DNA from: Plantago elongata
Taxonomy: Eukaryota > Streptophyta > Magnoliopsida > Lamiales > Plantaginaceae
Reading direction: 5' to 3'
Assembly: GCA_036897095.1 (NCBI GenBank)
Contig: JAYMSP010000387.1
Span: 1 to 54,457 of the forward strand
DNA: 54,457 nucleotides
In this document: piece by piece, positions 11,666 to 23,317 of the stretch
How positions within the stretch are numbered: position 1 is the first letter of the stretch
Layout: each line of letters starts with the position of its first letter
Made by a program: the position numbers and the translations under genes
The notes under the pieces: model-generated
What the model saw: the letters and a program-made list of their open reading frames with translations, nothing else
Database searches by the model: none
Told to the model about the DNA's origin: nothing

Positions 11666-12361
11666 AAGAGACTGATAAAAAAACGATGTGGGAAGTTGAA
11701 ATTGAGATGCCGTAACTGTATATTTAATTGAGCATAATCTAATATAATAAAGTCTTAATAAGACGAACTTCAAATTAGCACGACTCGACTCGAAAACCTT
11801 ATTGCACGAGTCAAGTCGAACCAAGTATTAACAACTCCATAGTCGATACTCTGGAAGTAACCGTAACCGCATGTCACTTAAGCCCTAGCATTTGAGAAAT
11901 ACTACCTTGGATATTTGGCGTACAATACATTGTGTCAGTAATCAGTATTGCAGGAATATGCAAACCAACTTTTGGGCTCATAAGTCAACTCCAACTAAGG
12001 CCTAGAATTGGGGATGTACAAACTCCAAAGCTTGGTGTGCAATACTTTGATGCAAGCGAAGTTGGACTGAATACTAGGGAGATTATCACGTAATGAATTA
12101 GTCTTGAATATAAAACAACAAAATAAACGAAACCAGGCAATACAGATAAAAAGGACCAATGAATCAATTTCATGAATAGTTAATGAAACAAATACAGTAA
12201 AATCTCAAGTTCAAACTCCTGAGATTAACCAAATCACCCTGATCTATGAAACTATGTCACTGCACCTATCTAGAACTAGAATCATAACCAAAACTCAATC
12301 TCATCTACACATGATCATCTTGATTCTTGCCAAACCCTAACCTACGTACAATACAACAAAA
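11666..12361. other. Intergenic, 3' flank of the DUF668 gene
   Basis: No gene or recognised repeat is seen. The right part should contain the 3' untranslated region of the neighbouring minus-strand gene. Confidence 0.45.
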
Positions 12362-13687
12362 TCAATCCTCGTTCGCCAAATGCCGATTTTCAAATCTGTA
12401 AATACAACTCAATCCAACCAAGACCTCCACAATCGCAGCCTCCGTCTTCTCCTTATCCGAGAAATGGAGCGTCTCCAACAATAGAACCGTAGGCTTCGCA
12501 TTGAACTTCATTTTCTCGAAGTTCCTCTCCATTTGCCAAAACACGGTGTTATGTGCTATCGGCCCAAGCCACCCCAGTATGTCTACCATAGCCTCTCTCC
12601 ATCCGTCTGCTAAGTACATGTCTTCTTCCGCAAACTTCATGTTCTTGCTCAGCTTCATTCTCACTAGTGCTTTCAGATTCTCCGGTAGCATTTGATACAA
12701 AGACTCGCGCGAGTCATTGTTTATAGCCTCTGCCGAGTCTAAGTACTTCTCGGCAAGCAGAATCACATTGGCGTAACGCAATGCCAGCCCTGATCCGCCA
12801 ACAGTAGAAGGCCCTGCCGAATGGAACACCCTGTTGGTTCTCACGGAATTCTCATTGGATTCATCGTTCGCTTTCAGGCTGAAGAATCTGACCAATTTAG
12901 GCTTCACAGCAGACAAATTCGGGGTGGAATGTGGGATGAGTTGTTCGATTGGGTTCGTAATCAGGGGAAAATCTCTCTGTTCCCGGAAAACAGCACAAAT
13001 CCGCGCGTGAATGATGCACACTAGTTTCGCCATCAGGCTAACACTCTTGTCGAACGATTTGCTCCAGAGCGAAATCTCGCGAAAATGCCGGACCTCCTTT
13101 CGCTGATACTCAATCTTCTGGGTAAACAGATCGAAATTCGGCATAACTACCGCTACCTGTTTGGTCATAGCCGCCTGCTGCCTGTTCTTCCATTGCAGCA
13201 GCTTCCTCTCCGCTACCTCCATTTCGGTCAACGCCTCCAACGCCGCGTGCAGGCACGACGTCGCAGAGACTAATTTCTCCATCTTGTGCACCTTCCTCTC
13301 AACCATTTTCGACCCGTATCCAACCTTCAAAAAATCAACATTCCCGAGCTTCAAGTCCGTGTATAGGATATCGAACCCGTTGAGGCCAGAGTCGTTGCAT
13401 CTCTTGCCTAGCCGCGAAACAGCTGCCGCAGCACGATCAAGATCCTCAAACCTTTCGGCGCACGCCAGGCCTAATAGGTACTCGTCGTCAGCCGAATTCA
13501 GGAACGTGATCCCCTTGAACGTCACGACGTCTTCTTTCAGTCGAGCAATTTCGTCGTCAGATAAGGATTTGTACAAAGAGATCAATCTTGACATTGTTTT
13601 CGCGGTCTCAAATGCAAGTATGCCTAATGGCTCCGACTTCTTCTTCTTCGGCTCCGGTAGCCTTACGATTTTCTTGAATCCGACCAT
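12362..13687 (-). CDS. DUF3475/DUF668 protein, PSI1-like
   Basis: Intronless gene for a 441-residue soluble protein. Residues 20-77 match DUF3475 (LGILAFETAKTMSRLISLYK and following). Residues about 298-385 match DUF668, from GSGLALRYANVILLAEKYLD through the ENLKALVR.KL block. A basic proline/lysine-rich start (PEPKKKK, 11-17) precedes the first domain. The central part (120-235) is helical and charged. There is no signal peptide or membrane helix. Family members include Arabidopsis PSI1, linked to phytosulfokine-dependent growth, but the molecular activity of the domains is not established. This length and the lack of introns fit the short subgroup of the family rather than PSI1 itself. Confidence 0.9.
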   Translation of the reverse strand: MVGFKKIVRLPEPKKKKSEPLGILAFETAKTMSRLISLYKSLSDDEIARLKEDVVTFKGITFLNSADDEYLLGLACAERFEDLDRAAAAVSRLGKRCNDSGLNGFDILYTDLKLGNVDFLKVGYGSKMVERKVHKMEKLVSATSCLHAALEALTEMEVAERKLLQWKNRQQAAMTKQVAVVMPNFDLFTQKIEYQRKEVRHFREISLWSKSFDKSVSLMAKLVCIIHARICAVFREQRDFPLITNPIEQLIPHSTPNLSAVKPKLVRFFSLKANDESNENSVRTNRVFHSAGPSTVGGSGLALRYANVILLAEKYLDSAEAINNDSRESLYQMLPENLKALVRMKLSKNMKFAEEDMYLADGWREAMVDILGWLGPIAHNTVFWQMERNFEKMKFNAKPTVLLLETLHFSDKEKTEAAIVEVLVGLSCIYRFENRHLANED

Positions 13688-13751
13688 GTTGTTGTGTGAT
13701 GTTAATTTTAAGATGTTTGTTTGGAGGGATATTGTAATTAAGGGAAAATGG

Positions 13752-13758
13752 TTTTATA
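13752..13758 (-). promoter_or_regulatory. Putative TATA box of DUF668 gene
   Basis: TATAAAA on the minus strand in the context CCCTATAAAACC, 65 bases upstream of the start codon. The implied leader is short (about 35 bases), so a more distal start is also possible. Confidence 0.45.
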
Positions 13759-15142
13759 GGGAGGGGAAAGTGTACGAGGAAAAGGAATGTTGCGTTTCGT
13801 AGTTTCTAAGGACGTTCATAACGAACGCGGTTTGTGTGTAGATGTTGTGTTTAATTGTTGGTATGATAGAATGGACGTATTATTGGGGTTTTGGTGAAGC
13901 TAAGTAACAGGGAGAAATCAAATAGTACAGGGGAATATTGACAGGTTGGATTTTCCTAGATATGTATGGTGTCTTTGAGCGTACACGAAGAGGGTTGACC
14001 ATCAACATCATCATTCACCACCGATTTTTTATTTTTTACTTACTCCAATCAATAGGCTCAACGGCAGCATAGCCTTGGAATTATGAGTTCCATTTTCATC
14101 GGAACAAAATTGGATTCTAGAATGTAGAGTATGTTATAAGTATGATAGAGTTATTATCCATTGGTTAAAATCGGTACATATTTAAAATTACATGTTAAAT
14201 AGTTTATAAGTTTTTATATCATTTTTGTCAATTTATTTTGCCACTATAATATAATTATATTGTATATTTTAGTATAACTTTAATATATAAAATTCTTCAG
14301 AATATAAGGAGAATCAATAAATTATTGTTCAATAGTTCCAGAATAAAAATAAAGTATAAAACTTATTTAGAATTTGATAAAGAAAAAGTGTAATAGCTAG
14401 CCACACTCCATATTTATTAAGAGTAATTGCAAAAAATACAATAATAATTCAGTGTGAACAATATCATATGGATTAATATTTGTAATCGCATCGATATAAA
14501 GATTGGTATTAACGGTTGGATCGTTACACTTGTTATAATATGTAATTAGTCTCTTAGAAGTTGTTTAATGATTTACTATAGTTTATAAAACTTTAGGGAA
14601 AGTTAAATGAATAAGAGGCGGAGAATACGATAAGTGTCTGAAGTGGTCTTTGACTTTGTGGCGTTGGATACTGTTGTTGCCGTCGTGGGTGATTTCGGCT
14701 TTTCAATGGCTTTGCATTAAGGTAGTAGTGCCTTATACTTGAAGGACTTAACTAAGGAATCTTATACATGAAGCAAGATATATAGGCCAATAAAATATTT
14801 TGGTGAAGGATATCTAATCTTACATTCGGTCCTTTGTTTGTTGCATCAATGATCAATGGAATTCTCTTGAGTCGCTAATTATAGAATCATATATTCGTGG
14901 ATATACCTTAAATTTATCTCATGTGATATGTAATGGTCATAAATAAGTGATATGACACTAGATGCATGTAATTTGCAATTCCGCACTACAAAGTAAGTAT
15001 TCATATTTTATCGAGAAACTACCTATTTAACAAACATCCATTTATATATAATTACAGTGACGGATTCAAAAGCGTAATTTAAAAGGGTCGAGGGTATATA
15101 TTCAAATGAAAAAACTTTAAAACATATAGTATTATATAATGA
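13759..15142. other. Intergenic, AT-rich, no gene seen
   Basis: Besides the DUF668 upstream region I see no coding potential or repeat structure. Confidence 0.4.
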
Positions 15143-15425
15143 GAATAAAAATAATCAAACGGATAAAAAAAGAAGTAAAAGAATTTCATGAAACACCAGA
15201 AAAAAAATAGTATAGGAATTAGGAAGTAATGAAATATTACATGAAAGAAATTAATGATGAGTGAATAAAAATAATCAAAGGGATAAAAAAGAAGTAAAAG
15301 TATTTCATGAAACATGAGGAAAAAATAGTATAGGAATTAGGAGGTAATGAAGAGATTATAAATAAAATTATAAAATAATGTTAAGTGAATAAAAATACCC
15401 AAAGGGATAAAAAAGGAAAACATTC
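15143..15425. repeat. Three-copy tandem repeat, about 120 bp
   Basis: Units start with GAATAAAAATA at 15143, 15263 and 15387. Each continues TCAAA.GGATAAAAAA. The first two share AGAAGTAAAAG, ATTTCATGAAACA and AATAGTATAGGAATTAGGA. The third is partial and diverged. The A-rich plus strand gives a false F/Y-rich frame on the minus strand. Confidence 0.75.
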
Positions 15426-16162
15426 ATGTACATGGGAGTTGAAATTATGCCATTCCGCTCAAAACACAACCACCAAACCAGTGAGACACAAGACATGTTA
15501 ATAAATTAGGGGCGGATTGGTATAGATTTTTAAGAATCCTTTTTAATTGAAATTGAATTTTTTTTAATTGAAATTGAAATTTTTATATATAAAATATACA
15601 ATTTGAGTGGATAGATGGTCACTCTCGAGAGAGAGGTATAAGAATCAAAGCCTAAGTGTTATTATGTAATTATTACAGATTCATGGGGTCAGCTGACCTC
15701 ACATGCCTTCCATTGAATCCGTCATAAGTAGTGATTAAGAGAGTTAATTAAATAGTGACATCAAAATTAAACATATTGTTAAAGCTTCTAACATGCGCCT
15801 TAAAATTGTTATGGAAGATGTTAAGATGTAACATCATATTGTATGATACTATAAAATTATCAGTGAACGGCGGTACTTTTCAAAATTTTAATTAAAGAAA
15901 GTACTAAGCTTATTGAGATCATTATAAAAAAGTAAATACTTTATTTTATGACTTTTAGAGATGAGATAAACTACCATAGATCATTAGACCTTCAGAGTAA
16001 TCTTGTATTTTTGTGGATTTGATAGCCGTTTCATTTGCCGTTCTCATCATTCTTTTAAGATTATGCCCTTGTATATAGTCTCGTTATAATAAGTTCCAAC
16101 ATGTTTAGGCAGATCCATTTACATAAAACAATGAAACACAGTATTTCAATTTGAGTATTTTA
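15426..16162. other. Intergenic, no gene seen
   Basis: AT-rich sequence with a fragment starting GGGGCGGATTGGTATAGATTT near 15510. That start is similar to one near 7878, possibly ends of old MITEs. No complete element could be bounded. Confidence 0.35.
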
Positions 16163-16164
16163 TA

Positions 16165-17480
16165 CTCCATCCATCCGTCGTAGAAGTTTTTTTGTTAGGT
16201 ACCGTTTGATTTTTAAAGAAATGGTTAGGAGGAAATTTTTATGGAATTCATGTTGAACCACAATTCCACTATTTAGAAAGGAAATGTAAAGATTTTCATA
16301 TTTGACAAATTGATTCTATTTTGAAGATTTACTTTTTTTTGATTTAAAAAAAATTAATCTAAATATGACTTATGTTATAAAATCATCAATGTCATTAATT
16401 AAAAGGTCTATGATAATATCGATAATTTTTTTAATAATATAATAATATAAGTCAATCTCTTAATAAATTATTTAAAGATCGTTTCTTGATAAGAGACTTA
16501 TTCTAAGTAAATAGTTAGTAATTTGCTTTTAAATAGTTTTTCAAAATGCCTAAAATACCCACTAATAGTAGAAAGTTGGTTGGACTAGTGAAAGGATGAT
16601 CAAAGTTCAGTTGGGTCAAACTCAATTTATACATGAATTTGAGTTTGATAAATTCACTAATTCAGTCCGTAAATCAAATTTACGGGGATTTAGGTTTATT
16701 CGAGAGAATTAAAGTGGTCAATGGTATATACAAAACTTCCCCAAATGTGATACGTACAACATATTATACTAGATCGACTACTTAAATCTTACATATTTAT
16801 TCTTCTGTCTTTTTTTAAAATTTCTTAAACATATTTGCCATGTTATAAAAATATTTAAAAGTTGAAATTGCATTTCTAAATATTTATTTCAATTAGTATT
16901 ATAAAAATTGTAAAATTTAGAATAATTAAAATATAGTTAAGAGTGGTATTTATTTATAGAGCATGTAAAAATATAAACATCGGTATAATTTTTATATTTA
17001 AGTATTTTATAATTTATTAATCATAAATAAAATCAATATGACATAATAAATCACTATTCATCCTAGAAACCCAAATTGTAAATACCTGCTACTTTCAGGA
17101 ATTGTTTTTTGAGGAAATCTCACACATTTTACACTCCAAATAGATTTTCGGTTCTTAACATGAAAATCTGGTTCATCAATCTTTTCCCCTCAAAACATTT
17201 CCACCTCTAATAAAAAACAAACATGGAAATCGTTGACAAAATGGGTTGATATTTCACATTTCCCTCAAAACCAAACAGTATCTTACACATTTTTCGATCT
17301 AACATTTTCTTTTGAATTGTAGTTTAATTGAAAGGAATAAATATTTCACAAAATATATGATAAACATTAGTGCTTCTTCAAATTCTCACTGTAAGACATA
17401 TTTTAAGATAAATTTGAGACTACAGTTGAAAATAAATACTAAAAAAGTTAATACAAAAATTGAGATTGGGATGGAGGAGT
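16165..17480. mobile_element. Stowaway-like MITE interrupted by a Tourist-like MITE
   Basis: The left end reads TA|CTCCATCCATCCGTCG at 16163-16181. The right end reads GGGATGGAGGAGT|TA at 17468-17482. These are inverted repeats of the Stowaway type with a TA target duplication. Removing the inner 1,085-bp element and one TTA leaves about 228 bp, close to the intact Stowaway-like copy at 18641-18871 (231 bp). It encodes nothing. Confidence 0.65.
16198..17282. mobile_element. Tourist-like (PIF/Harbinger) MITE, 1,085 bp
   Basis: The ends are inverted repeats. Left is GGTACCGTTTGATTTTTAAA and right, read inward, is GATACTGTTTGGTTTTGAGG. It is bounded by TTA on both sides (16195-16197 and 17283-17285), the usual duplication of PIF/Harbinger elements. 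No transposase frame is present. It sits inside an older Stowaway-like element. Confidence 0.7.
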
Positions 17481-17482
17481 TA

Positions 17483-18082
17483 TATTTTATAATTAGAAAG
17501 GTTGAATGGATGCATCAATTATTAAACTCAAGTCCCATCTTAGGTGCATTATTATTGTATTGGAGATCCAGTAAGCATAATGTGCACTTACACTAATGTC
17601 AACTAGATTGGCAGAGTTAATCATGTGAAGATATTCTCTCTTTTTCCCTTTATTTTTCTAACCTATTGCTAAGGATCTAGTGGGACTTCTTGCTAATCAT
17701 CATTTCCATGTTAATTAAGCATTCACATTATTTAATTAAGTTCAATATATCCACGGTAATGGTAGGCCTAGCCGCCTGGGCCCTAGCAAGCCAGTCCAAC
17801 TTCCATTCCAGCAGAATAAAATGACAAGAAGTTGCGGAGAAATCTGAGATTTGAATATGTGTTTGAATTTCTATATACCGCCATTAATACTAATAGTAAT
17901 ACAACTCCAGTTCGGAGTTGGAAGTTGGAACACTCTGTCAGGGTGAAGATGAGTCGAATTTTAAAAATTGTAATGAAATTGTTTGAACCTGCCTCGTTTC
18001 ATAATAATCTAGTGAAGTAAAAAAAGATTCCGAAAAATTTCATATCGGAGAGGAATTTTATGAAAGTTAAAGTAATATTAAA
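17483..18082. other. Intergenic, no gene seen
   Basis: No supported reading frame or repeat was found between the nested MITE and the next SINE copy. Confidence 0.4.
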
Positions 18083-18171
18083 ACAACGAAGTATAGCTCC
18101 GTTGTATGACACTTAACTTCCAATGATCAATAGGTCGGAGATTCGAGTCTGCCTTTAGCTGTTTAAAAAAA
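18083..18171 (+). mobile_element. tRNA-related SINE copy 2
   Basis: It starts ACAACGAAGTATAGCTCCG and contains CAATAGGTCGG, GATTCGAGTCTGCC (B-box-like) and TTTAGCTGTTTAAAAAAA at the end. It aligns end to end with copies at 11329, 24366, 29108 and 48846. Flanking duplications are not clear. Confidence 0.65.
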
Positions 18172-18640
18172 TGAAGATGGAAAAAATACATTTTTAATGA
18201 TGAAAGGTATAATTTATGTGTAAAGTGAGATTATTTATTATTTGTTGTGGTGTGGTATGTATGAAAGTTTATGAAATGAATAAAAATGATAAATGTATGA
18301 AATTTTCTGTAATAAGGGGAATATAAGTTTTGTGATAATTACTTAATGAGTATCTGCAAGATATAACTCTTGAATTCCGTGAAGGCTTATGATATTCAAT
18401 CTCGTTATACGTTTACTTGATCTTGAGTTCAGTTTAATTTTAGATACATTAATTTATTTTGTGAGACGGAATACGCTCGATTTGGAATTGTGTTCGGCTA
18501 AATTATGTTTCCAACATGAGTGTTTTGGAGACTGTTTAACATAAAATTTGAGTTTAATCCAATTATGTTTTTATGTAAAAAAAATCACACAACAATTCAA
18601 TTTGAATTTATACAATTCAACTTTAATTCTATAACAAATA

Positions 18641-18871
18641 CTCCCTCCGTCCCTTTACAAATGAAACAATTCTCAAACGCACAATTTTTAAGAAAATATG
18701 TAGCATGTGGTTAAGAATGAGTTTGAGATAAAAAAAGGTACATGCTGGTCCAATAATGTGTGGTGGAAACTGGGTTGTATTGTGAAGTTATTGTCCAAAA
18801 TGAAAAAATATTTCGTTATTAATGGGACGTTTAAAACGGAAATATATTTCGTTTGTAATGGGACGGAGGTG
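18641..18871. mobile_element. Stowaway-like MITE, 231 bp
   Basis: The ends are CTCCCTCCGTCCCTTTACAA and, on the right, TAATGGGACGGAGGTG. The inverted repeats are flanked by TA at 18639-18640 and 18872-18873. These are the hallmarks of Tc1/mariner-derived Stowaway MITEs. No coding capacity. Confidence 0.85.
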
Positions 18872-18873
18872 TA

Positions 18874-19644
18874 GTAAATTCTGAATCAGTGAAAGTTGTA
18901 AGAAAAATATAACATTTCGTTTGTTCAAACATCGAAAAGTTCGATGATGATTGAATCCTGCTAGTCCACCACTACAGTGAACCATGAACCATGGTACGAG
19001 ACCATGGTTTAACAAGCACCGAGATCTGCCAAAACATCAAACGGGGCAGTAAGTGCAAAGTGAAAGCATATCGAAATTTCCTGTGGACTACAAGTCTCGT
19101 CATTAATATGTTATTATCATTGACGAGTTAAAACATGAATAGTACTAAAGGATATCTCAAATTCTTGTAGAACCTTCATATTCGGTCATTGTGGTCACTT
19201 GAAATTTTAACAACTCAAGTCACCAAAACAGGTTTGAAGTAGAAATTGTAACATGTGAAAAGCTTTCCCACTCAAAAATTCTTGAACCCGCGTCACTTAA
19301 TTAACTGTCGACAGAATGAAATTTGTTTGTCATGGGGCCAATCTCTGATTCTTGGAAAATATTCATTTTCACATTGATGTTCCATCTTCATCACTGTTTT
19401 GGTCTTGAATCTTGGTAGATTAATTTAGTACATTGGATAATTCCATCTCATCTAATTCTCCAATAATTTGTGATTAAATTTTCATTTTATTAATATTTAA
19501 AAAGTAAAAATGTAACAACTGCCGTGAAAATGAGAGAGTATAATGTTATAAGTTTTACTCACACATATCCCCTGAAGGTATGTATAAATACTACCTAATT
19601 GAGATTTGAGCACAAGATTTAACCATACTCCTCCAATTAGAGTG
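18874..19644. other. Intergenic, no gene seen
   Basis: No coding region or clear repeat was identified. Confidence 0.4.
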
Positions 19645-20468
19645 CAAGTAAAATGAACGTTCGTGAAAGTTTTACCAAAAACATTCAGTCAACAATCAGT
19701 TCATGGTCGAGTTTGACCTATCTGAATTATTCATGAATATGTTTTTTAACAAACAAACACGAACACAAAATTTATTGTTTGGTAGTTCATGAATTGTTCA
19801 TGAACGAATTATATTTATAATAGATATATAATTTATTTTAGATAAAGTAGTAAAAAGTCTAATGGACATTATGAAACTCATACCAAGTTTATTTTGCATA
19901 CATAGATCGTGATATTTACCTTGTAATGTTTTTGCTTGATTTAAGAGTCATTTTCTTTTATTTTTGTAATGTTTTTGCTCAATTTTAAAACACGCTTTCA
20001 AAAAACACTAACATACAACATGAATATCTCAAATCTCAATCAACAAATTGAATATGAACAAGTGGATGAAATGTTTTCTTTTTAAGGAAGTAAATTTATT
20101 TTATTTATAATCAAGTAAGTAAAAAATGCACAACAGTTAAGAATAACCAGAAATAAAACAGAACACAACCACCTGATTCAGCAATACATAAAAAACCAAA
20201 ACAGATCATCAAACACAACAGCCAAGTAGCCACCAGAGAAGAGCCAAAAACAGGACACAACTGAACTCAACTAGAACCTCCATCCCGGACCAAGTTGTGC
20301 AAATACACTCAGCCCCCATCGTTAGTATGTCAAAGTGCATAAGCACCATGCCAAGAGTTAGGGACAACAGGTGGATGAGATGTTTGACAAACACGATCAT
20401 GAATATGAAAATTCTTAATGAACAAACGTTCGTTAAGCTTCAATTTGTTCGGTTTGAAATACACCTCT
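19645..20468. mobile_element. Non-autonomous repeat with TTCGTGAAC palindromes, copy B
   Basis: Diverged copy of the element at 1623-2501, in the same orientation. Shared blocks include GAACACAAAATTTATTGTT, GTAGTTCATGAATTGTTC, and on the right ACAAACACGA, GAACAAACGTTCGTTAAGC and AAATACACCTCT. It carries an insertion (20077-20365) that copy A lacks. Confidence 0.55.
20077..20365 (-). mobile_element. 5'-truncated LINE-like 3' tail
   Basis: A 289-bp insertion flanked by a 20-bp duplication at 20057-20076 and 20366-20385 (AACARGTGGATGARATGTTT, two mismatches). On the minus strand it ends in an A-rich AATAAAATAAATTT..TTAAAAAGAAAA tail. This fits a non-LTR retrotransposon inserted by target-primed reverse transcription with 5' truncation. 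Copy A of the host repeat shows the empty site. No intact protein domain is left. Confidence 0.65.
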
Positions 20469-20872
20469 ATATTTACCCTCACTTGTCTCGAGCAAGCTTG
20501 TTAAATTGTCTAATATTATCACATTCTCTCTCTCGTGTGTGCGCGGGCACGCACAATAAAATTATAAAGTATTGGTTGAGTATAAATATTATCCGAAACT
20601 TTTGAATTATATCATATTTTATCACATGCTTATATTATAGCATCTTTTGTATTTTAACAAGTTCTGAGAAATTAAAACATCATACATACATTTAAAAAGT
20701 AAATTTAATTTAGAATGGAATAAATTGACTAACACTAAATTATCTAACCGGACATTTCACCCTTACTTCTAAAAATAAATAAATACACTTTGATAATATA
20801 CTATCTTCAGGCCCATGTCAATGGTAGTTGTTGTACCATTTGCATTAGAAGTTGTACATAAGACTGAATTAT
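20469..20872. other. Intergenic, 3' flank of DUF604 gene
   Basis: No gene is seen. It should include the 3' untranslated region of the minus-strand glycosyltransferase gene. Confidence 0.4.
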
Positions 20873-23317
20873 CTACGGAAGTGATACAGATTCCCACTGG
20901 TTGCAGCTTCTGATCCTAACCTGTATGAAACCGTTCTTCTGATCTGGACCGTTCATCACTTCACAACATTGTCTCCGTGGAGCCTGTGATTGTGACACCA
21001 TAACAATTACTCCAAATTCAAAATACAAACTTAGCTAAGAGAGACGGAAATATATATACGTTTAACTAAAAATATTACATGTTAAATTTTAATATTTATG
21101 GGTTTATTAGTCTTACATGCTACTGATTTAATTACAAAACTAATTTATTTTTTTAATTACAAAATCAAACAGTTACAGTTCACATCCACATGGCTTGTAC
21201 ACATGACTGGTGACTTTAGCCATCATATAAATACACAGTTCAAATCACAGTTCAAAATTTTCGCCCATGAGTACTTAGACTTGAAACACTCCACATGCAA
21301 TTTCAAACTCACCGATGTGATTTAGTTAATTAGATCTCTGTTTCCCATTTTTCCTCAATTATTGATGACAGAATTATAGTCTTATGACCAAACATTATTT
21401 CAAAGTTCAAATCCAATCATTTTGAACATAAAAAAGATCTAGTTAGTGTGTAAAACTTCACAATTTAATGTAAATTTAATATTTAACACTAACTTATCAA
21501 CTAGTTTATACAAGATGAGTTTATTTGATGTTATATATACGGGTAGCTTAAAGTTCAATAATTTTCTTATTATGCAGCCTAATCGATTAGTATAAATTAA
21601 CTTTTGTTTATTAGCTATTTTAGTTAACAAAACCATGAAAAAATCGAACAAACGAAATCGAACCTGTACCTGGTTCCAGAATCCACGATCCATAACCGGC
21701 GCAGAGACGTTGAACCCGGTGAACGAATAAGCACGGGCGTAAGTTGGCAATTCACATCTCTTCTTACCCGGCCCATCAAGCCTTCTATACAAAGTCGCAG
21801 TCTTCTTACTCCCAAGACTCTTAGCCCCATTGTAATAATAAACTAACGGCCTTTGGCACCGGTCCAGACTCATGACCCGGGTATTAAACGTAAACGGGCC
21901 CATGCTCCATGTTCCCCAAGTTAGAAATGTCTGTAACGGGGTGTTCAACTCCTTGCCCGTTAACAGATACGGGTAGAGTTGTACTGCGTATCCCCATGAG
22001 ATGGACACCGACCATTGTCGAGACATATCGTAGCATATGCTATGTTGTAATGTTCGGCTTGGGTCGGATTTGTGGGCATTTATGAGTCTCTTAACAGAGT
22101 CGACCCGATTTGTGTCTGGGAATATGGGTTGCACGTAGTCTAGATGGTGTAGTGAAATCAATGGTGCGAACGGGTGGGCTGCAAGAAAGCCGAATGGACT
22201 TCCTCGTATGTCCATCTACAACATATAACACGATGCTTTAAAATTGGAGGTGTACATATAAGTGTACCATTTAAAAAAAAAACTTATTTTCTACCGAGTG
22301 AAGATCATCATCACGCCACAAAATTCATTCAAAATTTTGGTAACTAAATGATTTTGCAATTAATTAATATGTTCGCGAGGGGTCTTGATGTAAATATACC
22401 TACAAACTAGTATTAACATTTGTGAGGGACATCTAATATCATAACTTAAGGAATAGAGAATGTACCTGATGAAAACCTAGTTCTTTGGTAATAGGCACGC
22501 CGATCTCCGTCATGCAACTGGAAATCTTTTGATCGGAGCCATAAGCCTCCGCGTACCGATCAATGCACCCATCCAGAACCCTCACTAACTCAACTGCCAA
22601 CGGGTAGCTAATGGCGAATCCGGCTCCACCGTACCCCGTTGAATACGAATGCACCAAATCTTGCTCAACGCTCTCCGAATTACCACCAATGTAGTACATT
22701 TCCTCATGATCATACTTATTTAACACATTTAACAAATTCTCCGTAAAAAACACCGTATCATCATCCCCCATTACAAACCACCTCACATTCTCCAGCCCTA
22801 GCTCAAAACTCTCCTTCACAATTCGTGCAATTCGAATGGCCGATCGTGACCCAAACATATTCGTGTACTTGAACCGTGACGTATCACTAGAGACTCTAAA
22901 AGGCGGAGAAGTTTGTGGCCACGGGTCAGTTTCGTTAGGCTCCCTGTCGAGCCAGATGTAGCCACGTGTCACGTTTGGCTTCCACCAGAGCTCACAGTAG
23001 TGACGCCGTCTGCCCCAAGTCTCAGCTGAGCCACCTATGCCAAAGACTATGTGGGATATGTCCGTTTTTTCGACACGTTCGATGTCATTTGTTAGGGCTT
23101 CGCGTATGAAGGATTGGTAACATTCGGGACAATCTAGACGTAGTCTTACACTTGGAAAAAGTGAGAAGTAACACAGTGAGAATCCGGTGAAAATGAAGAT
23201 CACTAACAAACCTTTCATGAAAATGGGGTTTATGGAATTGGATTTTAATGGTGGATAAATAAGATATTTCCAGGGTTTTAAGGGGTCTTGGATAATATTG
23301 TTATCATCATCGGCCAT
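20873..23317 (-). CDS. DUF604 fringe-like glycosyltransferase (GT31-related)
   Basis: Three exons on the minus strand: 23317-22466, 22215-21670 and 20983-20873. Introns of 250 and 686 bp have GT..AG ends, and all junctions are in phase 0. The product has 502 residues. It is a type II membrane protein: a short cytosolic N-terminus, one membrane helix at about 35-55, then a lumenal catalytic domain. The fringe-like core contains VFGIGGSAETW, WWKP..RGY.WLDR and the metal/nucleotide-sugar site VMGDDDTVFF with DDD at 185-187. GYGGAGFAIS and CMTE.GVP.T.E.GFHQ follow. Exon 2 has DIRGSPFGFLAAHP..PL.SLHHLDY and the WGY..QLYP block. Exon 3 adds APRRQCC, typical of the family's C-terminus. The sugar donor and acceptor are unknown. 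A Golgi location is inferred from the topology. Confidence 0.93.

Noticed and set aside
11420..11824. 134-codon minus-strand frame rich in Phe, Tyr and Leu
   Set aside because: It is the complement of A-rich tandem repeats and includes the SINE flank; the composition is explained by low complexity.
13161..13802. 213-codon plus-strand frame opposite the DUF668 gene
   Set aside because: It is the antisense shadow of a gene with clear domain matches.
20209..20400. 63-codon frame inside the LINE-like insertion
   Set aside because: It crosses the insertion boundary into the host repeat and shows no domain; only the tail character and duplication support the element.
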